Shown piece by piece: positions 62,683 through 64,000 of a stretch of 64,000 bases of DNA. The DNA comes from Veillonella absiana (GTDB lineage Bacteria > Bacillota > Negativicutes > Veillonellales > Veillonellaceae), in assembly GCF_032970905.1 (NCBI RefSeq), contig NZ_JAWJZA010000001.1; one strand, given 5' to 3'. Every line of letters starts with the position of its first letter. The stretch's first letter is position 1. The position numbers and the translations under genes are program-made. Under the pieces are notes generated by a model. It was given only the letters and a program-made list of their open reading frames with translations, was not told the DNA's origin and made no database searches.

Positions 62683-63692
62683 ACGTTTCCTACTCCTATA
62701 GTTTGTTTAACAAAATTAGATTCTTGTAATTCTTCTTGTTCTATGTAAGGGGCCATTTCCTCTTGTGTGTAAAATGTAATAGGCCACGCTAATGTCTGCA
62801 TCGCTGTGAGCAAACCTTGTTCGTCCGCCTTGACGATAACAGATGCGGCGCTATGACAGCTCTTTGGTGAAAGCTGCTGGTCCGCCAATGATTGGGTCAC
62901 TGCATGTAAAATAAGTTCCTCTGGTGCATCACGGCGACAACCAATGCCTACCGTATACGTTTGGGGACGTAATACCAATGTATTGGCCCCTACGGGCACT
63001 ACCTTGTCGGTAATAAGAACACAGGGTGCATCATCCAATAAGAATGACACACGGTTCGTATCAATGTCTGTAGCATGAATATGAATAGTCACTGGATCAA
63101 TGACCTCTACAGGCACCGTACCGTGAACATGTGCTAGTGCTGCTTGTTCGAACTCAGCTACACGAACGAGGGTACTATCAATATAGTATGGCACGGTTTG
63201 GCCTGCTACGATGGCTGCATTGACGTTAATTAATGCCTTGAAATCATCCACCTGGAATTGACATTGACGCGCCAATACATCAGGGGCTGGTAGACCATTT
63301 ACGTCGGTAGCCGTCGTGATCACAGGATGCGCATCAACGGCAAGACCTATCATAGAGGTCCATTCATTGGCACCACCCAAATGACCTGATAGTAAACTAA
63401 TTACATTATGACCCGCCTCATCCATTACAACGATGGCCGGATCCTCCGATTTATGGACAATATAGGGCGCAATCATACGCACCACAATGCCTACGGCCAT
63501 AATACAGAGTACACGATCATAGGTTTTAAATACATCGCCTATGATATCTTTCATAGAGGAAAATGTAATGTCCTCGTGTCCAGATGTTTTGCCTTCTTTT
63601 TCAAAGCAAATCGCATCGGGCGCGATAGAGTGTTTTACACGTTGACCTAAACGAGCACCTTTCATAGTGACAGAAATAATTGCTGTCTTCAT
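62577..63692 (-). CDS. cbiG: Cobalt-precorrin-5A hydrolase CbiG
   Basis: A 371-aa enzyme that opens the ring lactone and releases the C20 carbon as acetaldehyde. The N-terminal domain has MAVGIVVRMIAPY and LLSGHLGGANEW; a central linker region lies between about 185 and 225; the C-terminal domain begins YTVGIGCRRDAPEE. The ATG at 63692 with AAAGGAG is chosen over an upstream in-frame ATG in cbiF. It overlaps cbiH by 106 nt at its 3' end. Confidence 0.95.
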   Translation of the reverse strand: MKTAIISVTMKGARLGQRVKHSIAPDAICFEKEGKTSGHEDITFSSMKDIIGDVFKTYDRVLCIMAVGIVVRMIAPYIVHKSEDPAIVVMDEAGHNVISLLSGHLGGANEWTSMIGLAVDAHPVITTATDVNGLPAPDVLARQCQFQVDDFKALINVNAAIVAGQTVPYYIDSTLVRVAEFEQAALAHVHGTVPVEVIDPVTIHIHATDIDTNRVSFLLDDAPCVLITDKVVPVGANTLVLRPQTYTVGIGCRRDAPEELILHAVTQSLADQQLSPKSCHSAASVIVKADEQGLLTAMQTLAWPITFYTQEEMAPYIEQEELQESNFVKQTIGVGNVCETTALLAAKSQTLLQKKTIYPKTTVAIALVTSK

Positions 63693-63705
63693 GTGTGCTC
63701 CTTTA

Positions 63706-64000
63706 TTAGTCTTTAGCACTTCTGTACATGTGGGCAAAACCTTTATCGTACAATTTGGATAATTCGTATTCACTATTTAATACATGGCTTACCACGATCA
63801 TAGCTTGGCGCAATACGCCTTCCTCAGAGATGATGCCTGCAATAGTTTCCAAAGTGCCACGAATAATGCGTTGGTCTGGCCAAGAAGCCTTTACTACAAT
63901 CGCCACAGGTGTTGTTTTATCATAACCACCTTCGATGAGTTCTTCTACTACTTTATCAATCATTTGTACGCTAAGGAAAATACACATTGTGGCTTCATGA
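63706..64000 (-). CDS. cbiF: Cobalt-precorrin-4 C11-methyltransferase, 3' part
   Basis: About 97 codons of the C-terminal end of a CbiF/CobM methylase; the gene continues beyond the right edge. The segments HEATMCIFLS, the YDKTTPVAIVVKASWPDQ strand-loop and VLNSEYELSKLYDKGFAHMYR at the end are characteristic of the family. It precedes cbiG by 13 nt. Confidence 0.92.
   Translation of the reverse strand, partial: HEATMCIFLSVQMIDKVVEELIEGGYDKTTPVAIVVKASWPDQRIIRGTLETIAGIISEEGVLRQAMIVVSHVLNSEYELSKLYDKGFAHMYRSAKD

Noticed and set aside
1..64000. tRNA, rRNA, CRISPR arrays, insertion sequences, prophage and toxin-antitoxin genes
   Set aside because: Looked for by eye on both strands and not found; short structured RNAs could still be missed without a covariance search.

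Overview
The window looks like a chromosomal segment of a Veillonella-type bacterium (Negativicutes: a diderm, AT-rich Firmicute). The evidence is Firmicute-style gene order (cggR-gap-pgk-tpiA-gpmI-eno; rpmE-yqhQ-prfA-prmC-sua5-ywlE-rpiB-glyA-upp; an mraZ-led division cluster) combined with a predicted outer-membrane beta-barrel protein, an anaerobic cobalt-first corrin pathway (cbiK, cbiG, cbiH, cbiC), a superoxide reductase and a meso-diaminopimelate-type MurE. This assignment is inference from gene content; no rRNA, tRNA, CRISPR, IS or prophage was seen. Nearly everything is on the minus strand. The plus-strand exceptions are a DUF896 gene, a secreted CbiK and a substrate-binding lipoprotein.

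Layout: 1-2177 two type IV pilus/competence ATPases. 2486-9437 central trioses operon headed by the regulator CggR; its GAPDH carries NADP-type (GapB-like) cofactor residues, which fits a gluconeogenic lifestyle. 10010-17835 housekeeping block (upp, glyA, rpiB, arginine/tyrosine phosphatase, Sua5, prmC, prfA, YqhQ, L31, PC4-like protein). 18099-24897 an unrecognised 478-aa protein, nth, DUF896, a TGS-linked uridine-kinase-like protein, an aminotransferase and the beta-barrel protein. 25036-38996 division and cell-wall cluster mraZ-rsmH-ftsL-murE-murF-mraY-murD-murG-murC-ddl-ftsQ-DUF881-sbp-ftsZ, without ftsI, ftsW, murB or ftsA. 39465-49177 thioredoxin, CoA-binding protein, GluQ, M16C peptidase, a bioY-bioW-bioF operon under a BirA-like operator, lysC and superoxide reductase. 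49315-64000 a cobalamin region: cobO, cbiA, cbiL, three CbiK paralogues, an ABC importer split over two strands, cbiC, cobK, cbiH, cbiG and the 3' end of cbiF.

The most interesting items are: (i) a ZTP (pfl) riboswitch with its own promoter and overlapping terminator in front of an OFA-family transporter; (ii) three CbiK-type proteins side by side, one normal, one that has lost catalytic residues, and one exported, next to a metal/tetrapyrrole ABC importer whose permease and ATPase genes sit at the end of the corrin operon; (iii) the NADP-type GAPDH in the cggR operon; (iv) a 12-codon leader ORF and hairpin in front of cbiL, which has no ribosome binding site of its own; (v) palindromic operator candidates (BirA, Fur, MraZ boxes and several unassigned ones).

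Gene starts were chosen from Shine-Dalgarno (SD) sequences and many are shorter than the longest open frame. Promoters and terminators were read by eye.
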